A stretch of DNA of 64,000 nucleotides from Lysobacter capsici (GCF_014779555.2 NZ_CP094357.1:2666001-2730000); one strand, 5' to 3'. Shown: positions 8,950 to 19,977, counted from the stretch's first letter. The notes: a model not told the origin generated them from the sequence alone. Made by a program: numbers and translations.

Positions 8950-11901
8950 GTGAAATCACCGTTCTCGCTCGCCGCATTCGCCGGTGTGCTGCTCAGTCTG
9001 CCGCTGGGTCTGGTCGCGCTCGCGCAGGCCCAGGTCCATGGCCCGATCACCGCGCCGCGGCTGCCGCCGCTGCTGATCGTGCGCGACGCGGCAAAGCCGA
9101 TCGAACTCGAGTCGGCCCGGGTCGACGGCGAAGTCGCCGGCGGACTGGCGCGCACCTCGATCGAACTGGTGTTCCGCAACCCCAACGCGCGCGTGCTCGA
9201 AGGCGAGCTGCAATTCCCGCTGCGCGACGGCCAGCAGGTCGCCGGATTCGCGCTCGACATCGACGGCGCGTTGCGCCCGGCGGTGCCGGTGCCCAAGGCC
9301 AAGGGCCGGCAGGTGTTCGAGACCATCGAACGCCGCGGCGTCGATCCGGCGCTGCTGGAACAGACCGCCGGCAATCAGTTCAAGCTGCGGATCTATCCGA
9401 TTCCCGCCCAGGGCACGCGCCGGGTGCGGCTGGAACTGAGCGAGTCGCTGAGCCGTCACGACGGCGAATGGAAGTACGAATTGCCGCTGGCGTTCGCGGC
9501 GCAGGCGCGGCATTTCGATCTGGCGATCCGCGCCGCGCAGAAACCCAAGGTCGAGGGCTTGGCCAGCGGCGTGCAGATCAGTTCGCGCGGTGGCCGTTAC
9601 ACCGTCAGCTTGAACCAGCCGCCGGTCGGCAACGCCCTGAGCCTGAGCATCCCGGCCTCGGCCACGGCGCGCGCCTACACCCAGGATGTCGCGGGCGAGC
9701 GCTATTTCCTCGCCGAAGTGCCGGTGGAAGGCGCCCGTCAGGCGCGCGCGTTGCCGAAGTCGATCGGCCTGCTGTGGGACAGCTCGGCCTCGGGCCGCAA
9801 GCGCGACAACGCCAGCGAACTGGCCTTGCTTGATCGTTACTTCCGCGCCTCAGGCACGGTGCAGGTCAGCCTGATCCGTTTGCGCGATCGCGCCGAACCG
9901 GCGCGCAATTTCGCGGTCAGCGGCGGCGACTGGTCGGCGTTGCGGCGCGAATTGCAAAGCACGGTGTACGACGGCGCCACCGATCCGGGCGGTTGGGAAG
10001 CGCAGGCCGGGATCGAGGAGTACCTCGTGGTCAGCGATGGGCTGTTCAATTACGGCAAGCGGAGTTTCCCGAAACTGCTGCCGCGGCAGCGTCTGTATGC
10101 GCTGAACTCGGCCGGCGCCAGCGGCGATGGCGCGCGACTGAGCGCTCTGGCGCAGGCCAATGGCGGCCGCCTGATCAGCTGGCAGCGCGCCGGCGAACTC
10201 GATCGCGCCGCCGACGCCTTGCTCAACGAGGGGCCGCAGTTGCTCGGCGTGAGCGCGCTGGGCGCGAGCGAGGTGGTCGCCGATTCGCCGTTCGCCGATG
10301 GCGGACTGCTGCGGATCGCCGGCCGGCTGAGCGACGCGAAGGCGCAGCTGACCCTGCGTCTGCGCGATGGCCGCGGCGAGCGCGAACAGACCGTGGCGAT
10401 CGATGCCGGCAGCGATGCGAGCGGCTTTCCGGCCGGGCTGTGGGCGCGTTATTCGATCGCCGCGCTGCAGGCCGATCCCGACCTCAACCGCGCCGCGATC
10501 GCGCGCCTGGGCCAGCGCTTCGGCATCGTCACCGCCGAGACCTCGCTGATCGTGCTCGACGATATCGCCGACTACGTGCGCTACGACATCGCTCCGCCGG
10601 ACCGGCTCGACGAATTCAATCGTCTCAAGACCCGGCAGGCCGCCGAACTCGATGGCGCGCGCAAGGCCAACCTGGACCGGGTGGCCGAGATGTACCAGCA
10701 GCGCCTGGATTGGTGGCAGCGCGACTGGCCCAAGAACGCGCCGCCCAAGCCGGCCGAGGATCTCAAGCTCAGTCTCGCCCGGCGATCGCGCGAGGAACTT
10801 TCGCAGCGTGCGTCCGCCCCGGCGATGACGATGGCGCCGCCTCCGCCGCCCGCGCCGATGGCCGCCGAGGCCGCGCCGATCGCGGCGGATGCGGCCGCGG
10901 GAGCGCTGGAGCTCATCACCGTCACCGGCTCGCGGGTCAGCGATGAAGACCTCGCCAAAGTCGAGGCTGACGGTGGCGCAAGCTCCAGCACTCGCGCCAG
11001 CATCAACCTGCAACCGTGGCAGCCCGATTCGCCGTACGCGCGCCGCCTGCGCCAGGCCAGCGCCGACCAGGTCTATGCCATCTACCTGGACGAGCGCGAT
11101 TCCAATGCCGGCAGTACCGCGTTCTATCTAGACGTCGCCGATGTGCTCAGCGAAAAGGGCGAGCGCGATCTGGCCTTGCGGGTGCTGTCGAATCTGGCCG
11201 AGATGGATCTGGAGAACCGCCACATCCTGCGCGTGCTCGGCTATCGGCTGATGCAGGCCGGCCAGCCCGCGCTGGCGGTGCCGGTGTTGCAGCAGGTGCT
11301 GCGCCTGGCCGAGGAAGAGCCGCAGAGCTTCCGCGACCTGGGCCTGGCCTATGCCGCGAACGGGCAGTACCAGCAGGCGGTCGACAGCCTGTACGAAGTG
11401 GCCTTGCGCGACTGGGACCAGCGCTTCCCGGGGATCGAGGAAATCGCCCTGGCCGAGCTCAATGCCATCGCCGCCGCGCACCCGGGCCAGGTCGACACGC
11501 GCCGCATCGATCCGCGCCTGAGCCGCAACCTGCCGTTGGACCTGCGCGTGGTGCTGAGCTGGGACAGCGACAATTCCGACATGGACCTGTGGGTGACCGA
11601 CCCGAACGGCGAAAAGTGCTTCTACAGCCACAAGCTGACCTACCAGGGCGGGCGCATCACCAACGATTTCACCGGCGGCTACGGCCCGGAGGAGTTCTCG
11701 CTGCGCAAGGCCAAGCCCGGCAAGTACAAGGTCGAGGCCAATTTCTACGGCGACCGCCAGCAACTGGTGACCGGCGCGACCACGCTGAGCCTGTGGCTGA
11801 GCACCGGCTTCGGCGGTCAGCGCCAGAACGACCAGCGGGTGACCCTGCGGCTCAAGGACCAGAAGGAAGTGGTGCTGGTGGGCGAGTTCGAGGTCAAGTA
11901 A
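8950..11901 (+). CDS. VIT domain / vWA / TPR / DUF2135 exported protein
   Basis: 983 aa starting at GTG 8950 after AAGGAAGAGG. Regions in order: a signal peptide (to about residue 28, AQAQ); a VIT (inter-alpha-trypsin N-terminal) domain, about 35-165 (GELQFPLRDGQQVAGFALDIDG); a vWA-like domain with a MIDAS motif D277-S-S-A-S; a linker rich in Ala/Pro; TPR-like helices about 715-850; and a C-terminal DUF2135/YfaP-like beta domain from about 866 (WDSDNSDMDLWVTDPNGEK). VIT/vWA proteins usually mediate protein-protein contacts at the envelope; the exact job is unknown. The linker contains ITVTGSRV at about residue 656, a motif otherwise typical of TonB receptor N termini (see findings). Confidence 0.85.
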   Translation: MKSPFSLAAFAGVLLSLPLGLVALAQAQVHGPITAPRLPPLLIVRDAAKPIELESARVDGEVAGGLARTSIELVFRNPNARVLEGELQFPLRDGQQVAGFALDIDGALRPAVPVPKAKGRQVFETIERRGVDPALLEQTAGNQFKLRIYPIPAQGTRRVRLELSESLSRHDGEWKYELPLAFAAQARHFDLAIRAAQKPKVEGLASGVQISSRGGRYTVSLNQPPVGNALSLSIPASATARAYTQDVAGERYFLAEVPVEGARQARALPKSIGLLWDSSASGRKRDNASELALLDRYFRASGTVQVSLIRLRDRAEPARNFAVSGGDWSALRRELQSTVYDGATDPGGWEAQAGIEEYLVVSDGLFNYGKRSFPKLLPRQRLYALNSAGASGDGARLSALAQANGGRLISWQRAGELDRAADALLNEGPQLLGVSALGASEVVADSPFADGGLLRIAGRLSDAKAQLTLRLRDGRGEREQTVAIDAGSDASGFPAGLWARYSIAALQADPDLNRAAIARLGQRFGIVTAETSLIVLDDIADYVRYDIAPPDRLDEFNRLKTRQAAELDGARKANLDRVAEMYQQRLDWWQRDWPKNAPPKPAEDLKLSLARRSREELSQRASAPAMTMAPPPPPAPMAAEAAPIAADAAAGALELITVTGSRVSDEDLAKVEADGGASSSTRASINLQPWQPDSPYARRLRQASADQVYAIYLDERDSNAGSTAFYLDVADVLSEKGERDLALRVLSNLAEMDLENRHILRVLGYRLMQAGQPALAVPVLQQVLRLAEEEPQSFRDLGLAYAANGQYQQAVDSLYEVALRDWDQRFPGIEEIALAELNAIAAAHPGQVDTRRIDPRLSRNLPLDLRVVLSWDSDNSDMDLWVTDPNGEKCFYSHKLTYQGGRITNDFTGGYGPEEFSLRKAKPGKYKVEANFYGDRQQLVTGATTLSLWLSTGFGGQRQNDQRVTLRLKDQKEVVLVGEFEVK

Positions 11902-11912
11902 CGACCGCCCCC

Positions 11913-12054
11913 GGTAGGAGCGGCGCGAGCCGCGACCGCGCCACGGCAGACCCCGGCACCGGCTTGGGCTTGCCGTGGCGGTCGATCGCCATGGCAAGCC
12001 TGCGCGGGCCCGCGGGGTTCGCGGTCGCGGCTTGCGCCGCTCCTACAGGTAGGC
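11913..12054. repeat. Opposed pair of dispersed palindromic repeats upstream of prfB
   Basis: One copy in forward orientation (11913-11937, TAGGAGCGGCGCGAGCCGCGAC) and one inverted (12022-12046, with trailing AGGTAGGCCATG) bracket about 85 bp of non-coding DNA. Same family as 5661-5719. Confidence 0.8.
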
Positions 12055-12090
12055 CATGGGGGTAGGGCGGCTACGCGAGCCGGTCGCGGC

Positions 12091-12099
12091 TGCTAGAAT
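12091..12099 (+). promoter_or_regulatory. Probable extended -10 promoter of prfB
   Basis: TGCTAGAAT fits an extended -10 element. Transcription would begin near 12105, giving a leader of about 25 nt before the prfB ATG at 12131. No clear -35 box is seen, as expected for an extended -10. Confidence 0.5.
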
Positions 12100-12130
12100 T
12101 AGCGGTTCTTCCGCATAGCAAGCACCGGAC

Positions 12131-13259
12131 ATGATCGAACTCAATCCCGTCCGCCAGCGCATCGCCGACCTCAAGGGCCGGCTGGATTCGCTCAGGGGGT
12201 ATCTTTGACTACGACGCCAAGGTCGAACGTCTCGAAGAAGTAAACCGCGAGCTGGAAAGCCCGGATGTGTGGAACGACTCCGAGCGCGCCCAGGGCCTGG
12301 GCCGCGAGCGCGCCGCGCTGGAAAAGGTCGTCAACGGCATCCGTACCCTCACCGAGGGCCTGCTGGGCGGTCTGGAACTGCTCGAACTGGCCGAGATGGA
12401 GGACGACGAGTCCACCGCGCTGGCCGTGGTCGAGGACGTCGAACGCTACGCCAAGGAAGTCGAGAAACTCGAATTCCGCCGGATGTTCTCCGGGCAGATG
12501 GACTCGGCTTCGGCCTTCGTCGACATCCAGGCCGGCGCCGGCGGCACCGAGGCCCAGGACTGGGCGGAAATCCTGCTGCGCATGTACCTGCGCTGGGCCG
12601 AATCGCGCGGCTGGAAGGCCGAGCTGATGGAAGTCAGCGGCGGCGACGTCGCGGGCATCAAATCGGCCACGTTCCGGGTCGAGGGCGATTTCGCTTACGG
12701 CTGGCTCAAGACCGAGACCGGCGTGCATCGCCTGGTGCGCAAGTCGCCGTTCGACTCCGACAACCGCCGCCACACCAGTTTCACCTCGGTGTTCGTGTCG
12801 CCGGAAGTCGACGACAAGATCGTCATCGACATCAACCCGGCCGACCTGAAGACCGACGTCTACCGCTCCTCGGGCGCCGGCGGCCAGCACGTCAACAAGA
12901 CCGAGTCGGCGGTGCGCATCACCCACGTGCCCAGCGGGATCGTGGTGGCCTGCCAGACCGAGCGCAGCCAGCACGCCAACCGCGACCGCGCGATGAAGAT
13001 GCTCGCGGCGAAGTTGTACGAGCTGGAAATCCAGAAGCGCAACGCCGAGCGCGACGCGGTCGAGGCGACCAAGTCCGACATCGGCTGGGGCAGCCAGATC
13101 CGCAACTACGTGCTCGACCAGAGCCGGATCAAGGATCTGCGCACCGGCATCGAACGCAGCGACACCCAGAAGGTGCTCGACGGCGACCTGGACGAATTCG
13201 TCGAGGCCAGCCTCAAATCGGGCCTGGAAGCGGGTTCGAAACGCAACGACGCGGTGTAA
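12131..13259 (+). CDS. prfB: Peptide chain release factor 2, programmed +1 frameshift
   Basis: RF2 recognises UGA/UAA stops in the ribosome. The first 25 codons run from ATG 12131 to an in-frame TGA at 12206-12208. Reading continues in the +1 frame from GAC at 12207, at the classical slippery site CTT TGA C. This site is preceded by the internal Shine-Dalgarno-like AGGGGG, three bases upstream of CTT. The product is 375 aa. The stop-recognition tripeptide SPF is at 205-207 and the peptidyl-hydrolysis motif GGQ at 250-252, exactly as in E. coli RF2. Production is autoregulated: low RF2 favours shifting at the UGA. A start inside the second frame (12267) would wrongly drop the first 45 residues. 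lysS lies downstream, as in many proteobacteria. Confidence 0.97.
12191..12209 (+). promoter_or_regulatory. prfB: prfB recoding site
   Basis: AGGGGG (stimulatory Shine-Dalgarno), TAT, then CTT TGA C, where the P-site tRNA slips forward by one base. All elements of the conserved RF2 autoregulatory site are present. Confidence 0.95.
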
Positions 13260-13936
13260 GCCGCGTCGGTTCGGGTGGTGGGGCGGTCGCGGCGTCTTCG
13301 GCGCCGTGTCCGCGGCGGGGTGATTCCCACCGGCTCTGATCGGGCTCGCGGTGCATCGGCTTCGCGGCTCATCGGGTTCACAGCACATGGGTTCACAGCA
13401 CGCCGGGCTCGCAGCAGGAACCGGTATGGGCATTGAGCGATTCGCCGCATCGCTCGCGGCACGAACGGTTCGGGCCACGAGTTCTGCACCCACCGGTTCG
13501 CCGCGCCCTCTCAAGTCGTCATCCCCGCGAAGGCGGGGATCCAGAGACTTCAGAGTCTTGCCGCGGTGAAGCCCTGGATCCCCGCCTTCGCAGGGATCAC
13601 GGGCAGGCAGGGCGCGCGATGTGTTCGAAAGGCCGATCAGCACGACAACCCGCCCAGCAGCACCGCGGCGGTCAGCAGGAGAAAGCGCCAGCCAGCAGGA
13701 CCGCGCCGCCCAGCGGCTCTCATCGCGCTGCAGTGGCATGAACCGGCTTGGCTGGCGAAGCCCCGAACAACCCGCGCGGCCTGAGCGAACCCATCACCGC
13801 AATCGCCCGACCGCTTGACCACCGCATCCGTCCCAGTTTCCGCACCACCGCCACCCGCCCGCGCAAGCGCGCACCGTGCGACTTCAGTAATCTTCCTTCC
13901 TCACGCTTTCTCAAGCCCCGGCCAGACCCCAAGACC
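13260..13936. other. Intergenic region prfB-lysS, repeat-bearing, no gene seen
   Basis: 677 nt. It contains a dispersed inverted repeat (13518-13600). The frame open from 13748 into lysS is an upstream extension without protein-like composition. Nothing else is recognised; a lysS promoter is likely but not obvious. Confidence 0.5.
13518..13600. repeat. Dispersed inverted repeat, CCCCGCGAAGGCGGGGATCCAG type
   Basis: GTCATCCCCGCGAAGGCGGG... is followed about 40 bp later by its inverted partner CTGGATCCCCGCCTTCGCAG. This is a second repeat family, distinct from the TAGGAGCGGCG element. Related sequence (CACACCCGCGAAAGCGGGC) occurs near 33337. Confidence 0.75.
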
Positions 13937-15445
<1,509 letters not shown>

Positions 15446-15535
15446 GTGCAACGCCCGCGCCAGACGACGCGGCCCGATCGCCTGGGCCGCGCGGACGCCA
15501 GAGCGGCGCGCATCAACGTGGGTTAACCTGTACGC

Positions 15536-15560
15536 CGGCCAGCTCGCGCTGGCCGTTTTC
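15536..15560 (+). terminator. Intrinsic terminator after lysS
   Basis: CGGCCAGC-TCGC-GCTGGCCG followed by TTTT. A perfect 8-bp stem with a tetraloop. Confidence 0.85.
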
Positions 15561-15733
15561 GTTATATGTTTACGTGTAAACCGTGACGAGCTGCGCGCAA
15601 TTGCGCGTCTGGCTCATACGCATCCCGACTCAGGCATGACCGGTCGGGACTTTCGGCGGCTGTCACAGGCATTGCGGCGGAGTATGCTCGCAGGCCGGTC
15701 GCCATAGGGGGTGGCCTCACTACGGGTATCGGT

Positions 15734-16792
15734 GTGAACGTCGTTATCGTCGATGACCAGACATCCGCGCGGACGATGCTGCGCCACATCATCGAGGACA
15801 TCGCGTCCGAGCTGTCGGTGCACGATTTCGGCGAGCCCGAAGCCGCGCTGGCCTGGTGCGAAAGCCATCAGCCCGATCTGCTGCTGCTCGATTACCGCAT
15901 GCCCGGCATCGACGGCCTGGAGTTCGCGCGGCGTTTCCGCCGCCTGCCGATGCACCGCGACATCCCGATCATCCTGGTCACCGTGGTCGGCGACGAACCC
16001 GTGCGCCAGGCCGCGCTCGAAGCCGGGGTGATCGATTTCCTGGTCAAGCCGGTGCGCCCGCGCGAACTGCGCGCGCGTTGCCGCAACCTGCTGCAGCTGC
16101 GCCAGCAGTCCGAGAACGTCAAGCAACGCGCGCTGTCGCTGGAGCAGCGGCTGCTGTCGAGCATGCACGAGGTCGAGGAGCGCGAACGCGAGACCCTCTC
16201 AAGGCTGGCGCGCGCGATCGAGTTCCGCGACGCCGGCACCAGCGCCTACCTGGAGCGCATGGCCCACATCGCCGGGCTGATCGCCGAGCAGCTGGGCATG
16301 TTCGAGGACGAGATCCGGGTCATCGAGATGGCCGCGCCGCTGCACGACATCGGCAAGATCGCCATCCCCGACGCGGTGCTGATGAAGCCCGGCCCGCTGA
16401 CCGAGGAGGAGACGGCGATCATGCGCCGCCATCCCAAGATCGGCTACGAACTGCTCAGCGGCAGCCAGAACCGTTTCATCCAGGCCGGCGCCCTGATCGC
16501 TTTGCGCCACCACGAGCGCTACGACGGCAGCGGCTACCCGGACGGGCTGGTCGGGGACGAAATTCCGCTGGAAGCGCGGATCGTGGCGGTCGCGGACGTG
16601 TTCGACGCGCTTATTTCGCCGCGTCCGTACAAGAAAGCCTGGGACGTGGACGCCGCCCTGGGGTACATGTACGCCCAACGCGGGCGCTTGTTCGACCCGC
16701 GATGCGTGGACGCGCTGATTCGCAGCCGCGCCCGACTCGACGAAATCTGCCAACGCTATTCGACGAGTTCGACCCGCCCCGGCTTGGAGTAG
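15734..16792 (+). CDS. rpfG: RpfG-type response regulator, REC + HD-GYP phosphodiesterase
   Basis: 352 aa. The receiver domain (about 1-120) has the acidic pair D7/D8, phospho-acceptor D53 (LLLLDYRMPG) and K105. A helical linker leads to an HD-GYP domain with HD at 204-205 (APLHDIGKIAIPD) and GYP at 267-269 (HHERYDGSGYPDG), all intact. HD-GYP enzymes hydrolyse cyclic-di-GMP; RpfG is the partner of the DSF sensor RpfC in xanthomonads. The position right after lysS supports RpfG over a generic HD-GYP regulator. However, rpfC and rpfF do not follow; the next gene is a convergent fadD/rpfB. Start is GTG with only a weak upstream GGG. Confidence 0.88.
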   Translation: MNVVIVDDQTSARTMLRHIIEDIASELSVHDFGEPEAALAWCESHQPDLLLLDYRMPGIDGLEFARRFRRLPMHRDIPIILVTVVGDEPVRQAALEAGVIDFLVKPVRPRELRARCRNLLQLRQQSENVKQRALSLEQRLLSSMHEVEERERETLSRLARAIEFRDAGTSAYLERMAHIAGLIAEQLGMFEDEIRVIEMAAPLHDIGKIAIPDAVLMKPGPLTEEETAIMRRHPKIGYELLSGSQNRFIQAGALIALRHHERYDGSGYPDGLVGDEIPLEARIVAVADVFDALISPRPYKKAWDVDAALGYMYAQRGRLFDPRCVDALIRSRARLDEICQRYSTSSTRPGLE

Positions 16793-17025
16793 CCGATGGA
16801 TGCCGTCTGACGCTTGTTCAAGCAGCGCCTTTCGAATCGCCCGGACAGCGAGCACGGGCGGGCATCGATGCGGAAGCGGACTCGATCGGCACGTGGGCAG
16901 GGATGGACATGGCGGGCTCCTGGAAGGTTGAGTGCGGGCGGTGGACCTACGTCGCGATGCCGCGCCTGATCTGAAGAACGTCCAGACCAGGTTTTGCGCT
17001 TGAATCGAGGCGATCGTCGACGCAC

Positions 17026-17052
17026 GAAAAAGGCCCTTTCGGGGCCTTTTCG
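17026..17052. terminator. Bidirectional terminator between rpfG and rpfB
   Basis: AAAAAGGCCCTTTCGGGGCCTTTT: a GC stem flanked by A-run and T-run, able to serve both convergent genes. The rest of the 16793-17087 gap shows no recognisable rpfC or rpfF remnant. Confidence 0.85.
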
Positions 17053-17087
17053 CCAACGCTGGCTTACGCTCGATTATTGCGACGCGA

Positions 17088-18761
17088 TTACTTGGGCGCG
17101 TCGCGCAGTTCGCGGCGCAGGATCTTGCCGACGTTGGTCTTGGGCAGTTCCTTGCGGAACTCCACGTACTTGGGATGCTTGTAGCCGGTCAGGTTGAGGC
17201 GCGCATGCGCCTTGACCTCTTCGGCGGTCAGGGCCTGGTCCTTCTTGACGATCACCACCTTGACCGCTTCGCCGGACTTGTCGTCGGGCACGCCGACCGC
17301 GGCGACTTCGAGCACGCCGGGCATCATCGCGATCACGTCCTCGATCTCGTTGGGGTACACGTTGAAGCCCGAGACCAGGATCATGTCCTTCTTGCGGTCG
17401 ACGATATAGAAGTAGCCCTTCTCGTCCATCCGCGCCATGTCGCCGGTGTGCAGCCAGCCGTCCTTGTCGATGACGTCGTCGGTTTCCTTCGGCCGCTGCC
17501 AATAGCCCTTCATTACCTGGGGGCCCTTGATGCACAGCTCGCCGACTTCGCCCACGCCGAGGATGTTGAAGTTCTCGTCCTGCACGCAGGCGTCGGTCGA
17601 GGAAATCGGCAGGCCGATCGCGCCGTTGTAGGCCGGCAGGTCCATCGGGTTGATGCAGGCCGCGGGCGAGGTCTCGGTCAGGCCGTAGGCCTCGATCAGG
17701 GTCACGCCGGTGACTTCCTTCCAGCGGTCGGCGACCGAGCGCTGCACGGCCATGCCGCCGCCGAGGGTCAGGTGCAGCTTGGAGAAATCGACTTCGGCGA
17801 AACCGGGCGTGTTGAGCAGGCCGTTGAACAGGGTGTTGACGCCGGTGATCGCGGTGAACGGGGTGTTCTTGAGTTCCTTCACGAACGCCGGCATGTCGCG
17901 CGGGTTGGTGATCATGTGGTTGAGGCCGCCGAACTTCATGAACACCAAGCCGTTCGCCGTCAACGCGAAGATGTGGTACAGCGGCAGCGCGGTGATGATG
18001 ATTTCTTGGCCGAGCTTGGCGTTGGCGCCGACCCAGGCCGAGGCCTGCTGCATGTTCGCGACCAGGTTGCGGTGCGTGAGCATCGCCCCCTTGGCGACAC
18101 CCGTGGTACCGCCGGTGTATTGCAAAAACGCGATGTCGTCAGGCGAAATCTCCACCTGCGGCAGCTTGTGCATCTGCCCGAGGGTCAGCGTGTCGCGAAA
18201 CCGCACCGCGCCCGGAATGTCGTACTCGGGCACCATCTTTTTCACGTACTTGAGCACGAAGTTCATGATCGGGCCCTTGAGCCCGCCGATCATGTCGCCC
18301 AGTCCGGTGGTGATGACCTGCTTGATCGGCGTATCGGCGACCACGCTCTGCACGGTGTCGCCGAAGTTGTCGAGCACGAAGATCACCGACGCGCCCGAGT
18401 CCACCAACTGGTGCTTGAGCTCGCGCGCGGTGTACATCGGATTGGTGTTGACCACGGTCAGCCCGGCGCGCAGCACGCCGAAGGTCGCGATCGGGTACTG
18501 CAGGCAGTTGGGCATCATGATCGCGACGCGATCGCCCTTCTTGAGCTTGAGCTCGCCGAGCAGGTAAGCGGCGAATTGCGCGCTGAGCCGGTCGATGTCG
18601 CCGTAGGTCAGGACCTTGCCGAAATTGGAGAAAGCGGGGCGGTCGCGGTATTTTTCGATCGCGTTTTCCAGCACCGACACCACCGACGGAAATTCCTCCA
18701 CGTCGATCTGCGCGGGCACGCCTTGCGGATATTGGGCAAGCCACGGACGTTCCAAACTCAT
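17088..18761 (-). CDS. rpfB: Long-chain fatty-acid-CoA ligase (FadD/RpfB type)
   Basis: 557 aa from the ATG at 18761 (MSLERPWLAQYPQG), preceded on the minus strand by AAAGAGGGGATCGCG. It activates fatty acids to acyl-CoA through an acyl-adenylate at the inner membrane. Visible motifs: AMP-binding P-loop YTGGTTGVAKGAMLTH, EAYGLTETSP, GWLHTGDMARMDEKGYF, FNVYPNEIEDV, and the C-terminal catalytic lysine in NVGKILRREL. In Xanthomonas this gene (rpfB) is the partner of the DSF synthase rpfF and recycles DSF-type fatty acids. Here rpfF is missing next to it, so the remaining role may be fatty-acid degradation only. The name rests on position and length; function as a general FadD is equally possible. 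Confidence 0.9.
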   Translation of the reverse strand: MSLERPWLAQYPQGVPAQIDVEEFPSVVSVLENAIEKYRDRPAFSNFGKVLTYGDIDRLSAQFAAYLLGELKLKKGDRVAIMMPNCLQYPIATFGVLRAGLTVVNTNPMYTARELKHQLVDSGASVIFVLDNFGDTVQSVVADTPIKQVITTGLGDMIGGLKGPIMNFVLKYVKKMVPEYDIPGAVRFRDTLTLGQMHKLPQVEISPDDIAFLQYTGGTTGVAKGAMLTHRNLVANMQQASAWVGANAKLGQEIIITALPLYHIFALTANGLVFMKFGGLNHMITNPRDMPAFVKELKNTPFTAITGVNTLFNGLLNTPGFAEVDFSKLHLTLGGGMAVQRSVADRWKEVTGVTLIEAYGLTETSPAACINPMDLPAYNGAIGLPISSTDACVQDENFNILGVGEVGELCIKGPQVMKGYWQRPKETDDVIDKDGWLHTGDMARMDEKGYFYIVDRKKDMILVSGFNVYPNEIEDVIAMMPGVLEVAAVGVPDDKSGEAVKVVIVKKDQALTAEEVKAHARLNLTGYKHPKYVEFRKELPKTNVGKILRRELRDAPK

Positions 18762-19063
18762 CGCGATCCCCTCTTTAAATCGCTTCGCCGATACTGGCCG
18801 CCGGCTTGCTGTGTGCGCCGCCGTACGGTGTTCGCTCGATTGGAGCATAGGCTCTACTGGCTGGCAAGGCGGTGGCGCGCGCGCGGCCGGGGATGCTGTC
18901 CGCGGCACCGCGAACCTGTCACGATGAGCGCCGATGCGGCGACCCGAACGGTCGTGCGAAGACAGGACGTCGGCCCGCTGGGGCCGGTACGCAGAGGGTT
19001 CCGATGGGGTATGCACAGACAATCGCCCGATTTTTCGCGCCGGCCGGCCCGCGAGGGACGTGG
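18762..19063. other. Divergent intergenic region, no gene seen
   Basis: About 300 nt between the divergent rpfB and a lipoprotein gene, probably carrying both promoters. No specific motif stands out. Confidence 0.4.
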
Positions 19064-19528
19064 ATGGGCGCGACCGGTCGATCGGCCGCTCGCCGGCCCG
19101 CGCCGCGCGCGCTGTGGCTGCTGGGCCTGCTCGCGCTGCTGCTGAGCGCCTGCGGCGAACAGGCGCCGCCCGAACAACGCCTGCGCGCGACCGTGCAGCA
19201 GATGCACGAGACCATCCAGCAACGTGATCCGAGCGCGCTCGAGGATTTGCTGGCCAAGGATTTCGTCGGCACCAACGGCCTCGACCGGCTGGGTGCGCGG
19301 CGCATGGCGATGGCGCTGTTCCTGCGTTATCGCAACGTCGGGGTCAAGCTGGGGCCGTTGAAGGTGCAGATGAAACCCGGCCACGCCACGGTGAGTTTCA
19401 CCGCCGCGTTGACCGGCGCGGCCGGGACGATTCCCGATGCGGCGCAGATTTACGACGTGCAGACCGGCTGGCGCGAAGAGGGCGGTGAGTGGCGGCTGAC
19501 CTCGGCGCGGTGGACGCCGGTGCTGTAA
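19064..19528 (+). CDS. Putative NTF2-like lipoprotein
   Basis: A 154-aa protein starting at ATG 19064, with GAGGGA about 6 nt upstream. The N terminus is basic, then hydrophobic (ALWLLGLLALLLSAC), with the lipobox LSAC followed by Gly-Glu, so it should be lipidated and sorted outward. The mature part (QMHETIQQRDPSALEDLLAKDF...FVGTNG...) looks like the NTF2-like/DUF4440 fold used for small-ligand binding, but no specific function is recognised. The frame is open further upstream to 18872; those extra residues would bury the signal peptide, so the later start is preferred. Confidence 0.7.
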   Translation: MGATGRSAARRPAPRALWLLGLLALLLSACGEQAPPEQRLRATVQQMHETIQQRDPSALEDLLAKDFVGTNGLDRLGARRMAMALFLRYRNVGVKLGPLKVQMKPGHATVSFTAALTGAAGTIPDAAQIYDVQTGWREEGGEWRLTSARWTPVL

Positions 19529-19729
19529 TTGCAGGGCCGCGCAGCCGTTGCCGATGCGGCGCGACGCGGCCGCATCGTGCGGGCCTTATGCGACCGCACC
19601 GTGCGGTCCTTCTCCCGCGAGCGTGAGAAGGTGCCCGAAGGGCGGATGAGGGGCGCAGTTACCGGCTCCGCGCCGGACCAACGTCCCGATGGAGATGTCC
19701 CGTGATCGCCAGCCATCTCGACCGCTCCC

Positions 19730-19977
19730 TGTAGGAGCGGCGCGAGCCGCGACCGTCATGTCGGAGTTCGCGCCGTAAATACTTGAGCCCATCTCGATCC
19801 GATCGAAAGCAATCTGCCCGGTCCGTCGTTGCGACGATCGCTTCCTGTAGGAGCGGCGCAAGCCGCGACCGCGGGGCCGCCGATGGCTTCGTTGCTGGCC
19901 GAAGGCTGTCTTGACCGCCTGTTGGCGGTTTGCGCTGTTGTTGCGGATTCGCGGTCGCGGCTTGCGCCGCTCCTACA
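19730..19977. repeat. Three dispersed palindromic repeats
   Basis: Copies at 19730-19753 (+), 19846-19870 (+) and 19952-19977 (inverted) share TGTAGGAGCGGCGCRAGCCGCGACC. The last two face each other across about 80 bp. Confidence 0.85.

Noticed and set aside
12267-13259. prfB annotated as a 330-aa gene starting at 12267
   Set aside because: The conserved N-terminal exon and frameshift site at 12206-12209 show the true start is 12131.
13637-13822. Minus-strand 61-codon frame with a hydrophobic C-terminal stretch
   Set aside because: No ribosome site, no family resemblance; lies in repeat-bearing intergenic DNA. Not enough to call a small membrane protein.
16793-17025. Possible remnant of rpfC or rpfF between rpfG and rpfB
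   Set aside because: Translations in this gap show no histidine-kinase, Hpt or enoyl-CoA hydratase motifs; treated as empty, so the loss is inferred from order only.
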